Assembly (NCBI RefSeq): GCF_001676155.1
Contig: NZ_LZEW01000001.1
Location: 1,240,001 to 1,304,000 of the forward strand
Direction: 5' to 3'
DNA length: 64,000 nt
Origin: Morganella psychrotolerans
GTDB taxonomy: Bacteria > Pseudomonadota > Gammaproteobacteria > Enterobacterales > Enterobacteriaceae
Numbering within the stretch: the stretch's first letter is position 1; every line of letters starts with the position of its first letter. A program made the position numbers and the translations under genes. Shown one piece after another: positions 39,932-52,426 of this stretch. Under the pieces are notes generated by a model, which saw only the letters and a list, made by a program, of their open reading frames with translations, searched no databases and had not been told where the DNA came from.

Positions 39932-40230
39932 CCGCGCATCTCACTGACTTTATCAATATCAAGATCCTGACGCTGACGATGCAATTGCAGCAACAATGCC
40001 AGCCCGATACTCGCTTCCGCCGCCGCCAGACTGATGGCAAGGATATACATCACCTGCCCGTCCGGCTGATTCCAGTAGCTTCCGCCGACGACAAATGCCA
40101 GCGCAGCTGCGTTAATCATTATTTCCAGACCAATCAGCATAAACAGCAGATTGCGGCGGATAACCAAACAGGTAAACCCGAGGATAAAGAGCACCGCCGC
40201 GAGAATTAATCCATGATGAAGAGGGATCAT
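39928..40230 (-). CDS. nuoK: NuoK, NADH dehydrogenase I subunit K
   Basis: Small membrane subunit (100 aa, as in E. coli) with three spans. The proton-channel glutamates are in [15 protein letters not shown] and [13 protein letters not shown]. Both ends overlap neighbours by 4 nt (ATGA-type coupling with nuoJ and nuoL). Confidence 0.97.
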   Translation of the reverse strand: MIPLHHGLILAAVLFILGFTCLVIRRNLLFMLIGLEIMINAAALAFVVGGSYWNQPDGQVMYILAISLAAAEASIGLALLLQLHRQRQDLDIDKVSEMRG

Positions 40231-40763
40231 ACTTTTTCCTCCGTGTTGCGCTGACTGACCAGATCGCCGCCCGCTTTTTCATCGCGCCCGATATGATACG
40301 CGACCACCAGCCCCGCCAGCAGCAGGAAGGACGCCAGTTCAACCACCAGAACGTACGGACCGAACAGACTGATACCGACCTGTTTCGCCGTAACAACTTC
40401 ACCGGCAATACCATTGTCTTTCAGTGTGCGGATACCATAAATCATCACACCCAGCAGCACCGCAGAGAGCAGACCCGGTCCCATCCAGACAGACGGCGAC
40501 AGCCATTTGCGTTCCTGATCCACCACCGCACGCCCCAGATTGAGCATCATCACCACGAATACGAACAGCACCATAATGGCACCCGCGTAGACGATGATTT
40601 CCAGCGCACCGGCAAAGTACGCGCCGAGGGCAAAGAACACGGCAGACAGCGCCAGCAGTGAAGTTATCAGATACAGTAAGGCATGCACCGGATTGGTTTG
40701 CGTGATAACACACAGTGTTGCCAGAATGGCAATCAGCCCGGCGACATAAAAGGTTATTTCCAT
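40227..40763 (-). CDS. nuoJ: NuoJ, NADH dehydrogenase I subunit J
   Basis: Five-span membrane subunit, 178 aa (E. coli 184). The conserved helix with [17 protein letters not shown], whose pi-bulge region takes part in coupling, is intact. It overlaps nuoK and lies 13 nt after nuoI. Confidence 0.96.
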   Translation of the reverse strand: MEITFYVAGLIAILATLCVITQTNPVHALLYLITSLLALSAVFFALGAYFAGALEIIVYAGAIMVLFVFVVMMLNLGRAVVDQERKWLSPSVWMGPGLLSAVLLGVMIYGIRTLKDNGIAGEVVTAKQVGISLFGPYVLVVELASFLLLAGLVVAYHIGRDEKAGGDLVSQRNTEEKV

Positions 40764-40776
40764 TTTTCCGCTCCTC

Positions 40777-41319
40777 TTATGGCAACAGACTTTTCACATC
40801 AATCGGTTTGGCTTCGTTGTCGGCTTCGCCTTTGGCTTTGCCTGCAACCGCCATACCGGTTTTGTGATAGAAGTTATATTCCGGATATTTACCGGGACCT
40901 GAGATCAGTAAATCATCTTTCTCATACACCAGATCCTGGCGTTTAAATTCACCCATTTCAAAATCCGGCGTCAGCTGAATGGCGGTTGTCGGACACGCCT
41001 CTTCACACAGACCGCAGAAAATGCAGCGGGAGAAGTTAATACGGAAAAATTCCGGATACCAGCGACCGTCTTCGTGCTCGGCTTTTTGCAGCGAGATACA
41101 GCCCACCGGGCAGACCGCCGCACATAAGTTACAGGCAACACAGCGCTCTTCTCCGTCCGGATCGCGCGTGAGCACAATTCGTCCGCGGTAACGGGGCGGC
41201 AGGTAAACCGGCTCTTCCGGGTACATCTGAGTTTCGCGTTTGTGGAAGGCGTGGAGGCCTATCATCCAAATACTGCGTACCTGGGTGGCGAAACCAACCA
41301 CTAACTCTTTCAATGTCAT
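40777..41319 (-). CDS. nuoI: NuoI, NADH dehydrogenase I subunit I (two 4Fe-4S clusters)
   Basis: Ferredoxin-like peripheral-arm subunit, 180 aa as in E. coli. Two CxxCxxCxxxCP motifs, [15 protein letters not shown] and [12 protein letters not shown], bind clusters N6a and N6b. I start it at 41319 ([10 protein letters not shown]), preceded by GGGGAG; the upstream ATG overlaps the end of nuoH without a ribosome site. Confidence 0.97.
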   Translation of the reverse strand: MTLKELVVGFATQVRSIWMIGLHAFHKRETQMYPEEPVYLPPRYRGRIVLTRDPDGEERCVACNLCAAVCPVGCISLQKAEHEDGRWYPEFFRINFSRCIFCGLCEEACPTTAIQLTPDFEMGEFKRQDLVYEKDDLLISGPGKYPEYNFYHKTGMAVAGKAKGEADNEAKPIDVKSLLP

Positions 41320-41332
41320 GGTTCGGCTCCCC

Positions 41333-42310
41333 TTATTGAGCAATCAAGATAACGGCTGCTGTCACCAGCAGGTTAATCAGCGTCAGCGGCAGACACACTT
41401 TCCAGCCGAATGACATTACCTGGTCATAACGCGGACGCGGCAGCGAAGCGCGGATCAGGATAAACATCATCATAAAGAAGGCGGTTTTCAGTGCAAACCA
41501 GATGAACGGCGGCAGGAACGGTCCGTGCCAGCCCCCGAAGAACAGGGTCACAATCAGGGCGGAAACCGTTACGATCCCGATATATTCCCCGACAAAGAAC
41601 AGACCGAATTTCATCCCGGAATATTCAAGGTGATACCCGTCCGCCAGTTCCTGCTCTGCTTCCGGCTGGTCAAACGGATGACGGTGACACACCGCCACAC
41701 CCGCTATCGCAAAGGTGATAAAGCCGAGGATCTGCGGAACCACGTTCCATAAAGATGCCTGGGAATTCACAATATCCAGCAGATTAAATGACCCCGCCTG
41801 CGCCACAACACCCAGCACAGATAACCCGAGGAACACTTCATAGCTGACCGTCTGTGCAGATGCACGCATTGCCCCGAGCAGCGAGTATTTGTTGTTACTC
41901 GCCCATCCGGCAAACAGCACCGCATAAACTGCCAGCCCTGCCAGCATCAGGAAGAACAGTATCCCGATATTGAGATCAGCCACCACCCATGACGGACTGA
42001 CCGGGACAATCGCAAAGGCCAGCAACAGCGCGGTAAACGCAACCATCGGTGCCAATGTGAAGATAAAGCGGTCAGCGAATTTCGGCGTCCAGTCCTCTTT
42101 AAAGAACATTTTGATCATGTCCGCCACTAATTGCAGCGAGCCGCCCCAGCCCACACGGTTTGGTCCGTAGCGGTTCTGGAACAGACCCAGCAGGCGGCGC
42201 TCCCCGAAGCTCATAAAGGCCCCGCAGGTGACAACCACCAGCAGGATCACCACGGCTTTCAGGATGCTCAGCAGCACATCAATTAATTCAGGTGTAAACC
42301 AGCTGCTCAT
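41333..42310 (-). CDS. nuoH: NuoH, NADH dehydrogenase I subunit H
   Basis: Membrane subunit at the quinone entry site, 325 aa as in E. coli, about eight spans. Family signatures are [19 protein letters not shown] and the acidic loop segment [20 protein letters not shown]. It overlaps nuoG by 4 nt. Confidence 0.97.
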   Translation of the reverse strand: MSSWFTPELIDVLLSILKAVVILLVVVTCGAFMSFGERRLLGLFQNRYGPNRVGWGGSLQLVADMIKMFFKEDWTPKFADRFIFTLAPMVAFTALLLAFAIVPVSPSWVVADLNIGILFFLMLAGLAVYAVLFAGWASNNKYSLLGAMRASAQTVSYEVFLGLSVLGVVAQAGSFNLLDIVNSQASLWNVVPQILGFITFAIAGVAVCHRHPFDQPEAEQELADGYHLEYSGMKFGLFFVGEYIGIVTVSALIVTLFFGGWHGPFLPPFIWFALKTAFFMMMFILIRASLPRPRYDQVMSFGWKVCLPLTLINLLVTAAVILIAQ

Positions 42311-45030
42311 TGTGCCACCTCCTGTACATTAACCACCGCACCCGCCAGTGCCGGCGAAATTCCCGGCATGCCTAACGGCAGACCAATCTGTCCCGCACCA
42401 AGCTGCGTGCTGATGCGGACCGGCAGCGCGAGTGTGCTGTCTGTCAGTCTGATAGTCAGTGACTGCCCTTCTGCCACATTCAGCTGTTGTGCATCCTGCG
42501 CACTCAGCATCACATAGGCATCTGTCATTCGTTCCTGAATGACCGGCGCGCGCTGGGATAATTCTTCACTGCCGAACAGGTGATAATACGGCGCTACTGT
42601 CCATACACCCTGCTGTGGCACAAATGCCGCAGGAACAGTATCGAAGTAATCCATACCGCCGTCTTTTTCACTGAACAACCGCACACCGGGGTCACCGAAG
42701 CGCAGATGACCACCGACTTCCGCCTGGAATTTATTCCATGCCTGCGGTGAGTTCCATCCCGGCGCCCAGGCAAACGGAATTTGCTGACGCGGTGCAAGCG
42801 GACTGTTGTTTCCTTCCATCGAGAAGGCAAACGGTGAGTCAATGTCCTGCGGCTGACGCTGCTCATGCACACTGATATCTGCCAGCATGGATGTGCGTCC
42901 GCTGTAACGGTGAGGTTCACGCGCCAGTTTCTGACCACGGATACGGAAAGTGGCATCAGGCGCGGCATCTTTGATACCCGCCAGTTGCGGCAATTTCTCA
43001 ATACAGGCGTCAATCACATGATCAAGCTGCGACCAGTCACAGCCCTGCTCATTCATTTCACTTTGCAGATCTGCCAGCCAGCGCCAGCTTTCATGCATGA
43101 TGATGTGTTTGTCGTAGAATGACGGCTCATACACCTGATAGAAACGCTGTGCGCGACCTTCATGGTTGATAAGCGTACCGTCACTTTCCGCAAAACTTGA
43201 TGCAGAGAGAACCAGAGAGGCTTTCGCCATAATCGCCGTATGCTGATGATCCAGCACAATCAGATTGGCGACTTTATCCAGCGCGTGATCAATCAGCGCT
43301 TTGTCGCCGTGGCGATAGAGATCGTTCTCCATCACTATAGCTGTATCTGCGCTGCCGTCCGCTAACAGAGCAAGAGCGCTGTCCAGCGGCTGAGCCTCAA
43401 GCATTGCCACACCGAAGCTGTTTGCTTCTGCGCCGACAAATGTCAGACCAACCTGAACGCCTTTGTCTTTCAGCGCCCATGCCACGTTAGCAGCCGCCTG
43501 AATCACCGCATCACTGCCCGCATTGCTGCCGCTGATAATCAGTGGTTTTTTAGCAGTGCTCAGTGCCAGCGCAATCATCTCTGCCTGCGCTTTCAGCTCA
43601 GGTGATAAATCATTTACCACAGGTGCGGTGTTATCAATCGCGTGAGCGACAGCAAAACCGAGCCGCGCCTGATCGTCAACCGGCGCGTTGTAATGCAGCG
43701 CAGCGACATCGTCCAGACGGGTGGTATCAACGTTAGTGACAAACAGCGGGTGTTTCGCACGCTGCCCGATATTCTGGATAGCGGCAATCTGCCAGTCCGC
43801 GACTTTCTGTGCGGCGGCCATTTCACGCGCTTTGCCTTTTACTGCCTGACGGACAGAAAGTGCCACACGCGCCGCTGTCTGGGTTAAATCTTCGCCCAGG
43901 ATAAGCACCGCGTCATAGCTTTCAATCTCACGCAGTGACGGGGTATACACGCCGCCCTGTTGCAGAATTTCCAGCATCATTTCAAGACGATGCTGCTCAG
44001 CACCTGACAGTCCGCTGAAGAAATTTTCTGTGCCGACCAGTTCACGCAGCGCAAAGTTACTTTCCACACTGGCACGCGGCGAGCCGATACCGATAGTCCG
44101 GTTTGCCTGACGCAGAATATCCGCTGCACCATGAGCGGCCTGCTCTGCATTGATAGCAATCCATGAATCACCACGGCGCTGCTGCGGCTGACGCGGTCTG
44201 TCTTTACGGTTCACATAACCGTAGCCGAAACGACCTTTGTCGCAGAGGAAATACTGGTTAATGGTGCCGTTATAGCGGTTTTCGATGCGGCGTAATTCAC
44301 CGTAGCGCTCACCCGGGCTGATATTACAGCCGACACTGCACTGCTGGCAGATGCTTGGCGCAAACTGCATATCCCATTTACGGTTATAGCGTTCAGAGTG
44401 GGTTTTATCCGTGAAAACACCGGTCGGACATACTTCGACCAGATTTCCGGAGAATTCACTTTCCAGCGTCCCGCTTTCCGGACGACCGAAATAGACGTTA
44501 TCGTGCGCGCCGTAAACCCCGAGATCGGTACCGTCCGCATAATCTTTGTAGTAGCGGACACAGCGGTAACAGGCGATACAGCGGTTCATTTCATGTGCAA
44601 CAAACGGACCCAGATCCTGATTCTGATGGGTGCGTTTTGTGAACCGGTATTTGCGCATGGAATGCCCGGTCATAACGGTCATATCCTGAAGATGGCAGTT
44701 ACCGCCCTCTTCACAGACAGGACAATCATGAGGATGGTTGACCATCAGCCATTCCACCACGCTTGCCCGGAACTGTTTGGCTTCTTCATCATCAATAGAA
44801 ATGAAAGTACCATCCTGCGCCGGTGTCATACACGACATTACCAGACGACCACGGGTGTCATCGGCATTCTGATACTGCTTTACCGCGCACTGGCGGCAAG
44901 CGCCGACGCTTCCGAGCGCCGGATGCCAGCAAAAGTAGGGAATATCAAGCCCGAGGGAGAGACAGGCGTGTAACAGGTTATCTGCCCCGTCGACTTCATA
45001 TTCTTTGCCGTCTACATATATTGTAGCCAT
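42307..45030 (-). CDS. nuoG: NuoG, NADH dehydrogenase I subunit G (Fe-S, molybdopterin-like)
   Basis: Largest peripheral subunit, 907 aa (E. coli 908). The N-terminal 2Fe-2S domain ([19 protein letters not shown]), the His-Cys-type site [18 protein letters not shown], the 4Fe-4S motif [19 protein letters not shown] and the extra cluster [18 protein letters not shown] (N7) are all present. The molybdopterin-oxidoreductase-like body follows. The ATG at 45030 ([13 protein letters not shown]) matches the family start better than the one three codons upstream. Confidence 0.96.
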   Translation of the reverse strand: MATIYVDGKEYEVDGADNLLHACLSLGLDIPYFCWHPALGSVGACRQCAVKQYQNADDTRGRLVMSCMTPAQDGTFISIDDEEAKQFRASVVEWLMVNHPHDCPVCEEGGNCHLQDMTVMTGHSMRKYRFTKRTHQNQDLGPFVAHEMNRCIACYRCVRYYKDYADGTDLGVYGAHDNVYFGRPESGTLESEFSGNLVEVCPTGVFTDKTHSERYNRKWDMQFAPSICQQCSVGCNISPGERYGELRRIENRYNGTINQYFLCDKGRFGYGYVNRKDRPRQPQQRRGDSWIAINAEQAAHGAADILRQANRTIGIGSPRASVESNFALRELVGTENFFSGLSGAEQHRLEMMLEILQQGGVYTPSLREIESYDAVLILGEDLTQTAARVALSVRQAVKGKAREMAAAQKVADWQIAAIQNIGQRAKHPLFVTNVDTTRLDDVAALHYNAPVDDQARLGFAVAHAIDNTAPVVNDLSPELKAQAEMIALALSTAKKPLIISGSNAGSDAVIQAAANVAWALKDKGVQVGLTFVGAEANSFGVAMLEAQPLDSALALLADGSADTAIVMENDLYRHGDKALIDHALDKVANLIVLDHQHTAIMAKASLVLSASSFAESDGTLINHEGRAQRFYQVYEPSFYDKHIIMHESWRWLADLQSEMNEQGCDWSQLDHVIDACIEKLPQLAGIKDAAPDATFRIRGQKLAREPHRYSGRTSMLADISVHEQRQPQDIDSPFAFSMEGNNSPLAPRQQIPFAWAPGWNSPQAWNKFQAEVGGHLRFGDPGVRLFSEKDGGMDYFDTVPAAFVPQQGVWTVAPYYHLFGSEELSQRAPVIQERMTDAYVMLSAQDAQQLNVAEGQSLTIRLTDSTLALPVRISTQLGAGQIGLPLGMPGISPALAGAVVNVQEVAQ

Positions 45031-45088
45031 AGTCAGCATGCTTCCAAAAGGCCTGCATTGCAGGCGTTAAACGAAAATCCGTAAGGGA

Positions 45089-46441
45089 TCACCAACGCTG
45101 TTTCAGCAGGTTCGGCTGGATCCCGGCGATGGTCTGCACATTGGCGTAAACCGGCTGTACAATCCCTGCTTCAAATTCATCACGGAAATATTTGATTGCA
45201 CTCTGTAACGGCTCTACCGCGCCCGGCGCGTGTGCGCAGAAGGTTTTACCGGGACCTAGGAAACGACATAATTGCTCTAATGTCTCAATGTCTCCGGGCT
45301 GCCCTTCCCCTTTTTCTATTGCGCGCAAAATTTTCACACTCCATGGCAGTCCGTCACGGCACGGTGTACACCAGCCGCAGGATTCACGGGCAAAAAATTC
45401 TTCGAGGTTACGGGTCAGCGACACCATATTGATTTCATTATCCACCGCCATTGCCAGTGCTGTCCCGAGACGGCTGCCGGCTTTGCCGATATGTTCAAAA
45501 TCCATCGGTAAATCAAGATGATCCTGTGTCAGGAAATCCGTTCCTGCCCCGCCAGGCTGCCAGGCTTTCAGGGTTAACCCGTCACGCATGCCACCGGCGT
45601 AGTCTTCCAGGATCTCACGGGCGGTTGTGCCGAACGGCAGTTCCCACAGACCCGGATTTTTTACGCGACCGGAAAAGCCCATCAGTTTGGTGCCTGCATC
45701 CGCACTTTTGCCTTCGCTCAGCCCGGTGTACCACTCTTTGCCGTGGGCAAGGATTGCCGGGACATTGCACAGGGTTTCGACGTTGTTTACACAGGTCGGT
45801 TTACCCCAGGCACCGGAGCTTGCAGGGAAAGGTGGTTTGGAGCGCGGATTGGCGCGGCGGCCTTCGAGGGAGTTAATCAGTGCGGTTTCTTCCCCGCAGA
45901 TATAACGCCCGGCGCCGGTATGGACAAATAATTCGAAATCAAACCCGGTGCCGAGGATATTTTTCCCCAGCAGCCCGGCGGCTTTCGCTTCTTCAATTGC
46001 ATGGCGCAGATGCTTCGCCGCTTCAATGTATTCACCGCGCAGGAAGATATAGCCACGGTATGCTTTCAGGGCAAAGGCGCTGATCAGCATGCCTTCCACC
46101 AGCAGGTGCGGCAGTTCTTCCATCAGTAACCGGTCTTTGTAAGTCCCCGGCTCCATTTCGTCGGCGTTACACAGCAGATAGCGGATATTCATGCTTTCGT
46201 CTTTCGGCATCAGACTCCACTTCAGACCTGTGGAGAAGCCCGCACCGCCGCGACCCTTCAGACCCGCGTCTTTGACAAGATTGACTATCTCATCCGGTGC
46301 CATGCCTTTCAGTGCGCGCTCAGCACCCGCGTAACCATTTTTGCTGCGGTATTCATCCAGCCACACCGGCTGGTGATCATCACGCAGCCGCCAGGTAAGC
46401 GGGTGCGTTTCCGCCGTACGGCAAACCGTTTTCACTGTCAT
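45089..46441 (-). CDS. nuoF: NuoF, NADH dehydrogenase I subunit F (NADH/FMN site)
   Basis: Flavoprotein where NADH is oxidised, 450 aa (E. coli 445). The NADH/FMN-binding glycine loop [16 protein letters not shown], the FMN region [17 protein letters not shown] and the cluster N3 motif [12 protein letters not shown] with its distal Cys ([12 protein letters not shown]) are intact. It overlaps the nuoE stop by 4 nt. Confidence 0.97.
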   Translation of the reverse strand: MTVKTVCRTAETHPLTWRLRDDHQPVWLDEYRSKNGYAGAERALKGMAPDEIVNLVKDAGLKGRGGAGFSTGLKWSLMPKDESMNIRYLLCNADEMEPGTYKDRLLMEELPHLLVEGMLISAFALKAYRGYIFLRGEYIEAAKHLRHAIEEAKAAGLLGKNILGTGFDFELFVHTGAGRYICGEETALINSLEGRRANPRSKPPFPASSGAWGKPTCVNNVETLCNVPAILAHGKEWYTGLSEGKSADAGTKLMGFSGRVKNPGLWELPFGTTAREILEDYAGGMRDGLTLKAWQPGGAGTDFLTQDHLDLPMDFEHIGKAGSRLGTALAMAVDNEINMVSLTRNLEEFFARESCGWCTPCRDGLPWSVKILRAIEKGEGQPGDIETLEQLCRFLGPGKTFCAHAPGAVEPLQSAIKYFRDEFEAGIVQPVYANVQTIAGIQPNLLKQRW

Positions 46442-46987
46442 GGATACTGCTCCAGTAACGTTTCAATAGCCTCCGGGGTGACGTGACTGTGGGTATCTTC
46501 ATCAACCATCATGGTCGGCCCCTTGTCACAGTTCCCCAGGCAACAGGTCGGCAGCAATGTGAAGCGGCCGTCCGTGGTTGTCTGTCCCGGCTGAATATTT
46601 AATTTGCGCTCCAGGGCGGCCTTGATCCCCTGATAACCGGTGATGTGGCACACCACGCTGTCACAGTAACGGATCACATGGCGCCCGACCGGCTGGCGGA
46701 AAATCTGGCTGTAGAATGTCGCCACACCTTCAATATCACTCGCCGGAATACCGAGAACATCACTGATGGCGTAAATAGCGCCGTCTTCCACCCAGCCTCT
46801 GTGCTTCTGCACTATTTTCAGGGCTTCGATAGAGGCTGCGCGCGGATCCTCGTAGTGATGCTTTTCCGCTTCAATTTCTGTGCGCTCTTTTTCACTGAGC
46901 ACAAAATCAGGTTGTTTTCCGGCAGGTTGTGCCGCATTCACGGCACCTTGCAGTGTTTTTTTTTGCTTCAGGGTTCAGTTCTTGCAT
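46438..46987 (-). CDS. nuoE: NuoE, NADH dehydrogenase I subunit E, N-terminus frameshifted in this sequence
   Basis: Thioredoxin-like 2Fe-2S (N1a) subunit. The cluster cysteines are in [14 protein letters not shown] and [13 protein letters not shown]. The literal frame starts at a GTG at 46941. Removing one base from the T9 run at 46956-46964 links it to an ATG at 46987, two bases after the nuoCD stop, giving [20 protein letters not shown]. This is the tight spacing expected in the operon. The restored length is about 182 aa (E. coli 166), the extra residues being at the N-terminus. The core subunit is intact either way. Confidence 0.93.
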
Positions 46988-46989
46988 AA

Positions 46990-48789
46990 TCAGCGATCCA
47001 CATCCGACATTACGAAATCGATACTCCCGAGGTACACAATCAGGTCAGACACCAGACTGCCGCTGATCACTGACGGGATCTGCTGCAAATGGGCATAACT
47101 TGGTGTACGGATACGGGTACGGTAACTCATGGTGCTGCCGTCACTGGTCAGGTAATAGCTGTTGATCCCTTTGGTGGCTTCAACCATCTGGAAGGATTCA
47201 TTCGCCGGCATTACCGGACCCCATGACACCTGGAGGAAATGGTTAATCATGGTTTCAATGTGTTGCAGGGTGCGCTCTTTCGGCGGCGGCGTGGTCAGCG
47301 GATGATCTGCTTTAAACGGCCCTTCCGGCATATTTTTATAACATTGTTCCAGAATGCGCAGGCTCTGACGGACTTCTTCCACCTTCAGCATCACGCGGTC
47401 ATAGCTGTCGCCGTTGGCGGCCACCGGGATGTCAAAATCAAAGTTTTCATAACCTGAATACGGACGCCACTTGCGCACGTCAAATTCAATACCGGTTGCA
47501 CGCAAACCGGCACCGGTCACACCCCACTCAAGCGCTTCTTTGGCGTTATAGGCTGCAACGCCGATGGAGCGCCCTTTCAGGATGGAGTTTTTCAGTGCCG
47601 CCGTAACATAGGATTCCAGGCGTTTCGGCATCCAGTCGAGGAAATCACGCAGCAGACGCTCCCAGCCTTTCGGCAGGTCATGCGCCACACCGCCAATCCG
47701 GAACCACGCCGGATGCATACGAAAACCGGTGATAGCTTCCACCACATCATAGATTTTCTGGCGATCGGTAAACGCAAAGAAGACCGGTGTCATCGCCCCG
47801 GTATCCTGAATAAAGGTACTGATGTACAGCAGATGGCTGTTGATGCGGAACAGTTCAGAGAGCATCACGCGGATAACATTGACGCGATCAGGGACTTCAA
47901 TACCGGCAAGTTTTTCCACCGCCAGTACATACGGCATTTCGTTCACGCAGCCACCGAGGTACTCGATACGGTCAGTGTACGGAATATAACTGTGCCATGA
48001 CTGGCGCTCGCCCATTTTTTCCGCACCACGGTGGTGGTAGCCGATATCGGGAACGCAGTCGACAATCTCTTCGCCGTCGAGCTGTAAGATAATCCGGAAC
48101 GCACCATGAGAAGACGGGTGATTCGGGCCGAGGTTCAGGAACATAAAGTCCTCGTTCTCATTGCCGCGCTTCATTCCCCACTCTTCCGGTTTGAAGGTCA
48201 GCGCCTCCATTTCCAGATCTTCTTTCTGTTTGGTCAGAACAAACGGATCAAATTCCGTTGCACGCGCCGGATAATCTTTACGCAGCGGGTGCCCTTCCCA
48301 GGTCGTCGGCATCATGATGCGGCGCAGGTTCGGGTGACCATCGATAATAATACCGAACATTTCCCAGGTTTCGCGCTCATACCAGTTGGCATTCGGGAAA
48401 GCGGGGATCACGGTCGGAATGTGTAAATCGTTTTCACTCAGCGCCACTTTGAGCATGATGTCGCGGTTACGCTCAATGGAGATCAGGTGATAGAAAACGG
48501 AATAATCCGCGGCCGGCAAGCCTTCGCGGTGTGTGCGCTGGCGCTCATCCATGCCGTGCAAATCGAACAGCATTACATACGGTTTCGGCAGTGATTTCAG
48601 GTAAAACATCACCTGCGTGAGCTGTTCACGCTTCACCCAGACAACCGGCATCCCGGTTCGTGTCGGCTGCACCGTAAAGGCGTCAGGTCCGAACTTGCGG
48701 CGCAGTTCCTCTACTACCGGGTCATCCAGGTAATCATGAGTGTGCCACGCGGGACGCTGTCCGGTCTGCGTATTATCTTCTGTCATCAT
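46990..48789 (-). CDS. nuoC: NuoCD, fused NADH dehydrogenase I subunits C and D
   Basis: A single 599-aa fusion of the 30- and 49-kDa-type subunits, as is normal in Enterobacterales. The C part ends near the helical linker with [14 protein letters not shown]. The D part carries [20 protein letters not shown], which contributes His to the quinone pocket, and [11 protein letters not shown]; it ends DFVMSDVDR as in E. coli. Two adjacent ATGs (48789, 48786) follow GGTGAAG. Confidence 0.96.
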   Translation of the reverse strand: MMTEDNTQTGQRPAWHTHDYLDDPVVEELRRKFGPDAFTVQPTRTGMPVVWVKREQLTQVMFYLKSLPKPYVMLFDLHGMDERQRTHREGLPAADYSVFYHLISIERNRDIMLKVALSENDLHIPTVIPAFPNANWYERETWEMFGIIIDGHPNLRRIMMPTTWEGHPLRKDYPARATEFDPFVLTKQKEDLEMEALTFKPEEWGMKRGNENEDFMFLNLGPNHPSSHGAFRIILQLDGEEIVDCVPDIGYHHRGAEKMGERQSWHSYIPYTDRIEYLGGCVNEMPYVLAVEKLAGIEVPDRVNVIRVMLSELFRINSHLLYISTFIQDTGAMTPVFFAFTDRQKIYDVVEAITGFRMHPAWFRIGGVAHDLPKGWERLLRDFLDWMPKRLESYVTAALKNSILKGRSIGVAAYNAKEALEWGVTGAGLRATGIEFDVRKWRPYSGYENFDFDIPVAANGDSYDRVMLKVEEVRQSLRILEQCYKNMPEGPFKADHPLTTPPPKERTLQHIETMINHFLQVSWGPVMPANESFQMVEATKGINSYYLTSDGSTMSYRTRIRTPSYAHLQQIPSVISGSLVSDLIVYLGSIDFVMSDVDR

Positions 48790-48863
48790 TCTTCACCACA
48801 ACAGTTGTTCAGGGTTCAATGGACACAACACATTGCAAGATTGTGTCCGGTGGCCCGAAAGCC

Positions 48864-49538
48864 TTAAATTTCGTCCGGGGAGCGCAGGTTTGTCACCGCA
48901 ATCCGTTCACCGCGTTTTCGTTCTTTTTCTGACTGCATATTGGCACGGTAAACGCCCTGATCACCCACCACCCACGACAGAGGGCGGCGCTCTTTTCCGA
49001 TGGATTCCTGCAACAGCATCAGTGCCTGCATATAGGCTTCAGGACGCGGCGGGCAGCCCGGGATATACACATCAACCGGGATAAATTTATCAACGCCCTG
49101 CACGACAGAATAAATGTCATACATACCGCCGGAGTTTGCACAGGCGCCCATGGAAATAACCCATTTCGGTTCTAACATCTGATCATACAAACGCTGGATA
49201 ACCGGGGCCATTTTGGTGAAACACGTTCCTGCAACCACCATAAAATCAGCCTGACGCGGAGACGCACGCAGTACTTCCGCACCAAAACGCGCCACATCAT
49301 GTACAGCCGTAAAGGATGTCACCATTTCGACATAACAACAGGACAGACCGAAGTTAAACGGCCACAGGGAATTTTTGCGTCCCCAGTTCACCATGTCGTG
49401 TAATGCATGATCGAGTTTCCCCATGTACACGCTGCGGTGAACATGCTGATCCAGCGGATCGCCTGTAGTCTCTTGTTTTTGCAGGGGGTAACGGTCATTC
49501 TCACCGTTTGGATCGATGCGGGTGAGCGTATAATCCAT
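48864..49538 (-). CDS. nuoB: NuoB, NADH dehydrogenase I subunit B (cluster N2)
   Basis: Holds the terminal 4Fe-4S cluster N2 beside the quinone site, 224 aa (E. coli 220). The ligand cysteines are in [21 protein letters not shown] and [11 protein letters not shown]. The start at 49538 gives [15 protein letters not shown] as in E. coli; an in-frame alternative start four codons earlier is not favoured. Confidence 0.97.
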   Translation of the reverse strand: MDYTLTRIDPNGENDRYPLQKQETTGDPLDQHVHRSVYMGKLDHALHDMVNWGRKNSLWPFNFGLSCCYVEMVTSFTAVHDVARFGAEVLRASPRQADFMVVAGTCFTKMAPVIQRLYDQMLEPKWVISMGACANSGGMYDIYSVVQGVDKFIPVDVYIPGCPPRPEAYMQALMLLQESIGKERRPLSWVVGDQGVYRANMQSEKERKRGERIAVTNLRSPDEI

Positions 49539-49556
49539 CTTGTGCCTCACTATTAA

Positions 49557-50003
49557 CTACGGTTGATTGTTGTTGATTTTGCTGACGACGCTCGGGTGTT
49601 TCACCTCACGGCGGGAGCGTGCAGGAGTCCAGTCCAGCGCACCAATACGCGCCAGATAGAAAAGCCCTGCCAACAACACCAAAATAAAGATTGCCGCTTC
49701 GATAAAGCCAATCCAGCCCGCTTCTCTGACAGCAACAGACCAGGCGAACAGATATAAGGCTTCAACGTCGAAGATGACGAAAAACATGGCGACCAGGTAA
49801 AATTTTGCCGACATACGCAGTCTTGCACTGCCGACAGAATCAATACCGGATTCGTAAGGAAGATGTTTTGCACGGGCTTTGGCGCGGCCGCCGAGATAAC
49901 GGGCGCCCAGCAGCATAAATGCACATAACCCGAGAGCACCTAAAAGATAGACCGCAAATGCCCAGTTATGGGCCAGGACTTCAGTGGCTGTTGACATACT
50001 CAT
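49557..50003 (-). CDS. nuoA: NuoA, NADH dehydrogenase I subunit A
   Basis: First gene of the operon; a three-span membrane subunit, 148 aa (E. coli 147). [25 protein letters not shown], whose loop is near the quinone channel, and [13 protein letters not shown] with its channel acidic residues are the family signatures. The long upstream region to lrhA must hold the nuo promoter. Confidence 0.96.
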   Translation of the reverse strand: MSMSTATEVLAHNWAFAVYLLGALGLCAFMLLGARYLGGRAKARAKHLPYESGIDSVGSARLRMSAKFYLVAMFFVIFDVEALYLFAWSVAVREAGWIGFIEAAIFILVLLAGLFYLARIGALDWTPARSRREVKHPSVVSKINNNQP

Positions 50004-50617
50004 TGCTTACTCATCAAAAGGTGGTGTTGCCTGCCGTACCTGCATACAGCACCACAGCGACACACGAAAGGAACAATACCGGGACGGACACAGCACATAT
50101 CGTGATGAAAAAAAACGGCTGACCCGTTTTTTTTTGTTCCCCGCTCCTTCCAATTTAGTCACATTAAAATCACATTAACTTAACACGCCGTGCGACTTTA
50201 TCGCTAAAACGTGTCAGTAAGTAACTAAATTGAAAATTAACTTTATTATATTAACTGATACATCGCTTTTACCATTCCATTATCTCAGGAAAAACCTGTC
50301 TTTCCATCGGCAAACAGGGGCAATATTTTTGATCTCAATCACACTTTGATGGAAAATTATTTAACAAATGTTTAATTTTTACTCATTTCGTAAAACCCGA
50401 CAAAATTAGTCAGGTTTTTAACAAAGTTTCTCTGTTATGTAATCAGAGCTGTTAATTTTAGCAATTACAGAAAGTGTGTTTTGTTAACATTGTAACAAAC
50501 AAGTAAACAAAACTGCGATGCCGCGCTTAAAATCACATCAAAAAACAGAACATGCCGTGATGCTGTTAACATTTGCATGATGTGGTTTTCCGCGAAGAGT
50601 TCCACAGAGAGAGCATA
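50004..50617. other. Regulatory region upstream of nuoA
   Basis: About 610 bp without a gene, AT-rich, with many short T and A runs. In E. coli the matching region binds LrhA, ArcA, NarL, FNR and IHF; I cannot place these sites with confidence here. Confidence 0.4.
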
Positions 50618-50648
50618 CAAAAAAGCCGGGGGAAAATATCCCCCGGCT
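50618..50648 (-). terminator. Terminator of lrhA
   Basis: On the minus strand a perfect 9-bp stem, agccggggg/cccccggct, is followed by six U residues, about 50 nt after the lrhA stop. Confidence 0.88.
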
Positions 50649-50695
50649 GCGTGTCCGACTGTCACAAATTATGTCAGTTTCACGTCAGATGATGA

Positions 50696-51611
50696 TTACT
50701 CCGCAGAGGACTTATCATCTTCAGCCGGTGTAACAGCATACGGTGTTTTTTTTGTTTTCAATCGCCTGGTAAACTGTGAGCACAGACTCACTCTGTTCAT
50801 CACTATTGCGGTATAACCAGTACTGAATCTCCGGTAAGCGCGGCAGACCTTCGCTGACACTCAGGATACGCAGATCCGCATTCTGCATTTCAAGCGGACG
50901 TGCCGTTATTCCGACTTCCGCATTGACCGCTGCACGTACAGCAGACAGAGACGCGGCTTCATACGCCACGCGCCATGGTACACCCGCCTCATCCAGCGTT
51001 TCTGCTGCCAGGTGACGGAACGGGTTGGTTTCATCCATAACCACTAACGGGATAGGTTCATTAGCCTGCAACTGAAAATCAGGCGCACAGTGCCAGAGCA
51101 CCGGCGCGGTACGCAATGCGGTACGCGGGTGATGAGCAATCCGCGCCGTCGTCAGTGCGAGGTCGATTTCATGGTTATCCAGCATACCTTCAATATACTG
51201 GCTGCGTTTAATGCGGACATCAACCGCCATACGCGGATAAACCGAGGCAATCCGGTTGAGTAAAAAAGGCAGCAGTGAGTCAACGGAATCATCGGATGCA
51301 CCGATGCGTAACTCCCCTTCTGCATCATTGTAGGCCAGTGATGCGGTTGCATCATCATTTGCCCGCAGAATTTGCCGGGCATAACCCAAAAGTTGTAACC
51401 CGTGATCGGTCAGTAGTTTATTACGACCGTGGCGGGCAAACAGTTCGCGTCCGACAAGTTGCTCCAGACGCTGCATTTGCTGACTGACAGCTGACTGGGT
51501 ACGGCATACTGCCGCCGCCGCTGCCGCGAATGTGTTCAGATCGGCCACTGCAACAAAGGTCCGCAGCAGGTCGAGGTCAAGATTTAACACTGGACGGTTT
51601 GAATTTATCAT
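50696..51611 (-). CDS. lrhA: LrhA LysR-type regulator, C-tail frameshifted in this sequence
   Basis: LysR-family regulator (HexA/PecT group) of motility, fimbriae and RpoS translation in relatives. The N-terminal winged helix [17 protein letters not shown] and [19 protein letters not shown] are almost identical to E. coli LrhA. The literal frame ends [13 protein letters not shown] at 50721. Removing one base from the T8 run at 50746-50753 gives [18 protein letters not shown], ending at 50696. That is an acidic tail resembling the E. coli one. The restored length is about 304 aa (E. coli 312). I start at 51611 (MINSNRP), not at the upstream GTG in the A10 run. Confidence 0.9.
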
Positions 51612-52326
51612 TTTTTTTTTCTTCACTAATTTTGATTTTTAATACTACCTGGTGTTTATTGGCGTGAAAAAAAGCATCGCCAACGAAGACATTACCCTAT
51701 ACCTCAGGGTGGAGTAAAACATAACTAACACTAACAAAACTACGTAACTGTGAGTAACCCTCCTCCGGATTACTGTTTACTAAGCCATCTCTGCCGGTAT
51801 ACAAACACACAATGTTTCCGTATATTACAACATTATTTTCTTAATATTACGAAATGAAACAATTTGTAAGTGTTAAAAACCCATGCTGTCTATGAGTATA
51901 CATGCAATATAAACCTTTTATTTAGGCAAATTTAAGGTCAAATACTCTGAAAAGCCACTAATGCAGACAAACCATGTCAGTTATACTACTAATCATTAGC
52001 TACATCAGTATTTAATATATAAGAAAAGATTATACAATTTCAACAACTGCTGGCCATTTAGTAAAAACACTGTATTACTTTACTAATTATGATCTTCCTA
52101 TAGATAACTTTACAAAGCCAGAATGACCCACCCCCAATAGTGAAACACTCTGAATTTATCACAAACACCAACATACAACTCCGACATACCCGATACTAAC
52201 AACTACTTCTAATCCTTTCCCAAACGAAACCTGTTGTTTTTAACCAAAAGCTGTTTACCGTCTTCAAAAGGCCGGACGGGAGGAGTACAGTGGTTTATCA
52301 CAGGTTTTTCCTGATAAAACACCTAT
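51612..52326. other. Long divergent intergenic region between lrhA and alaA
   Basis: About 715 bp, AT-rich, without a credible gene on either strand. The one structure noticed is a near-perfect inverted repeat, tttatcacagg/cctgataaa, at 52294-52318, just before the ERIC fragment. The long leader is consistent with complex control of lrhA. Confidence 0.4.
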
Positions 52327-52399
52327 TATACCCAAGGTCATTCAAGATGCAGGCAGGCGTCGTTCCGCTAACGAACCTGCAGTTTGAATGAATAAGGGA
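52327..52399 (+). repeat. ERIC fragment with internal deletion
   Basis: Both ends present (tatacccaaggtcattcaag and gaacctgcagtttgaatgaat), the middle hairpin lost. It lies 27 bp before the alaA start, so it is probably transcribed in the alaA leader. Confidence 0.75.
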
Positions 52400-52426
52400 A
52401 CATTTACGCGCTAAGGTCCTGAACAG

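Noticed and set aside
46438-46941. nuoE starting at the GTG at 46941
   Set aside because: The ATG at 46987, in frame after removing one base from the T9 run, sits 2 nt after nuoCD as expected in the operon and gives a natural N-terminus.
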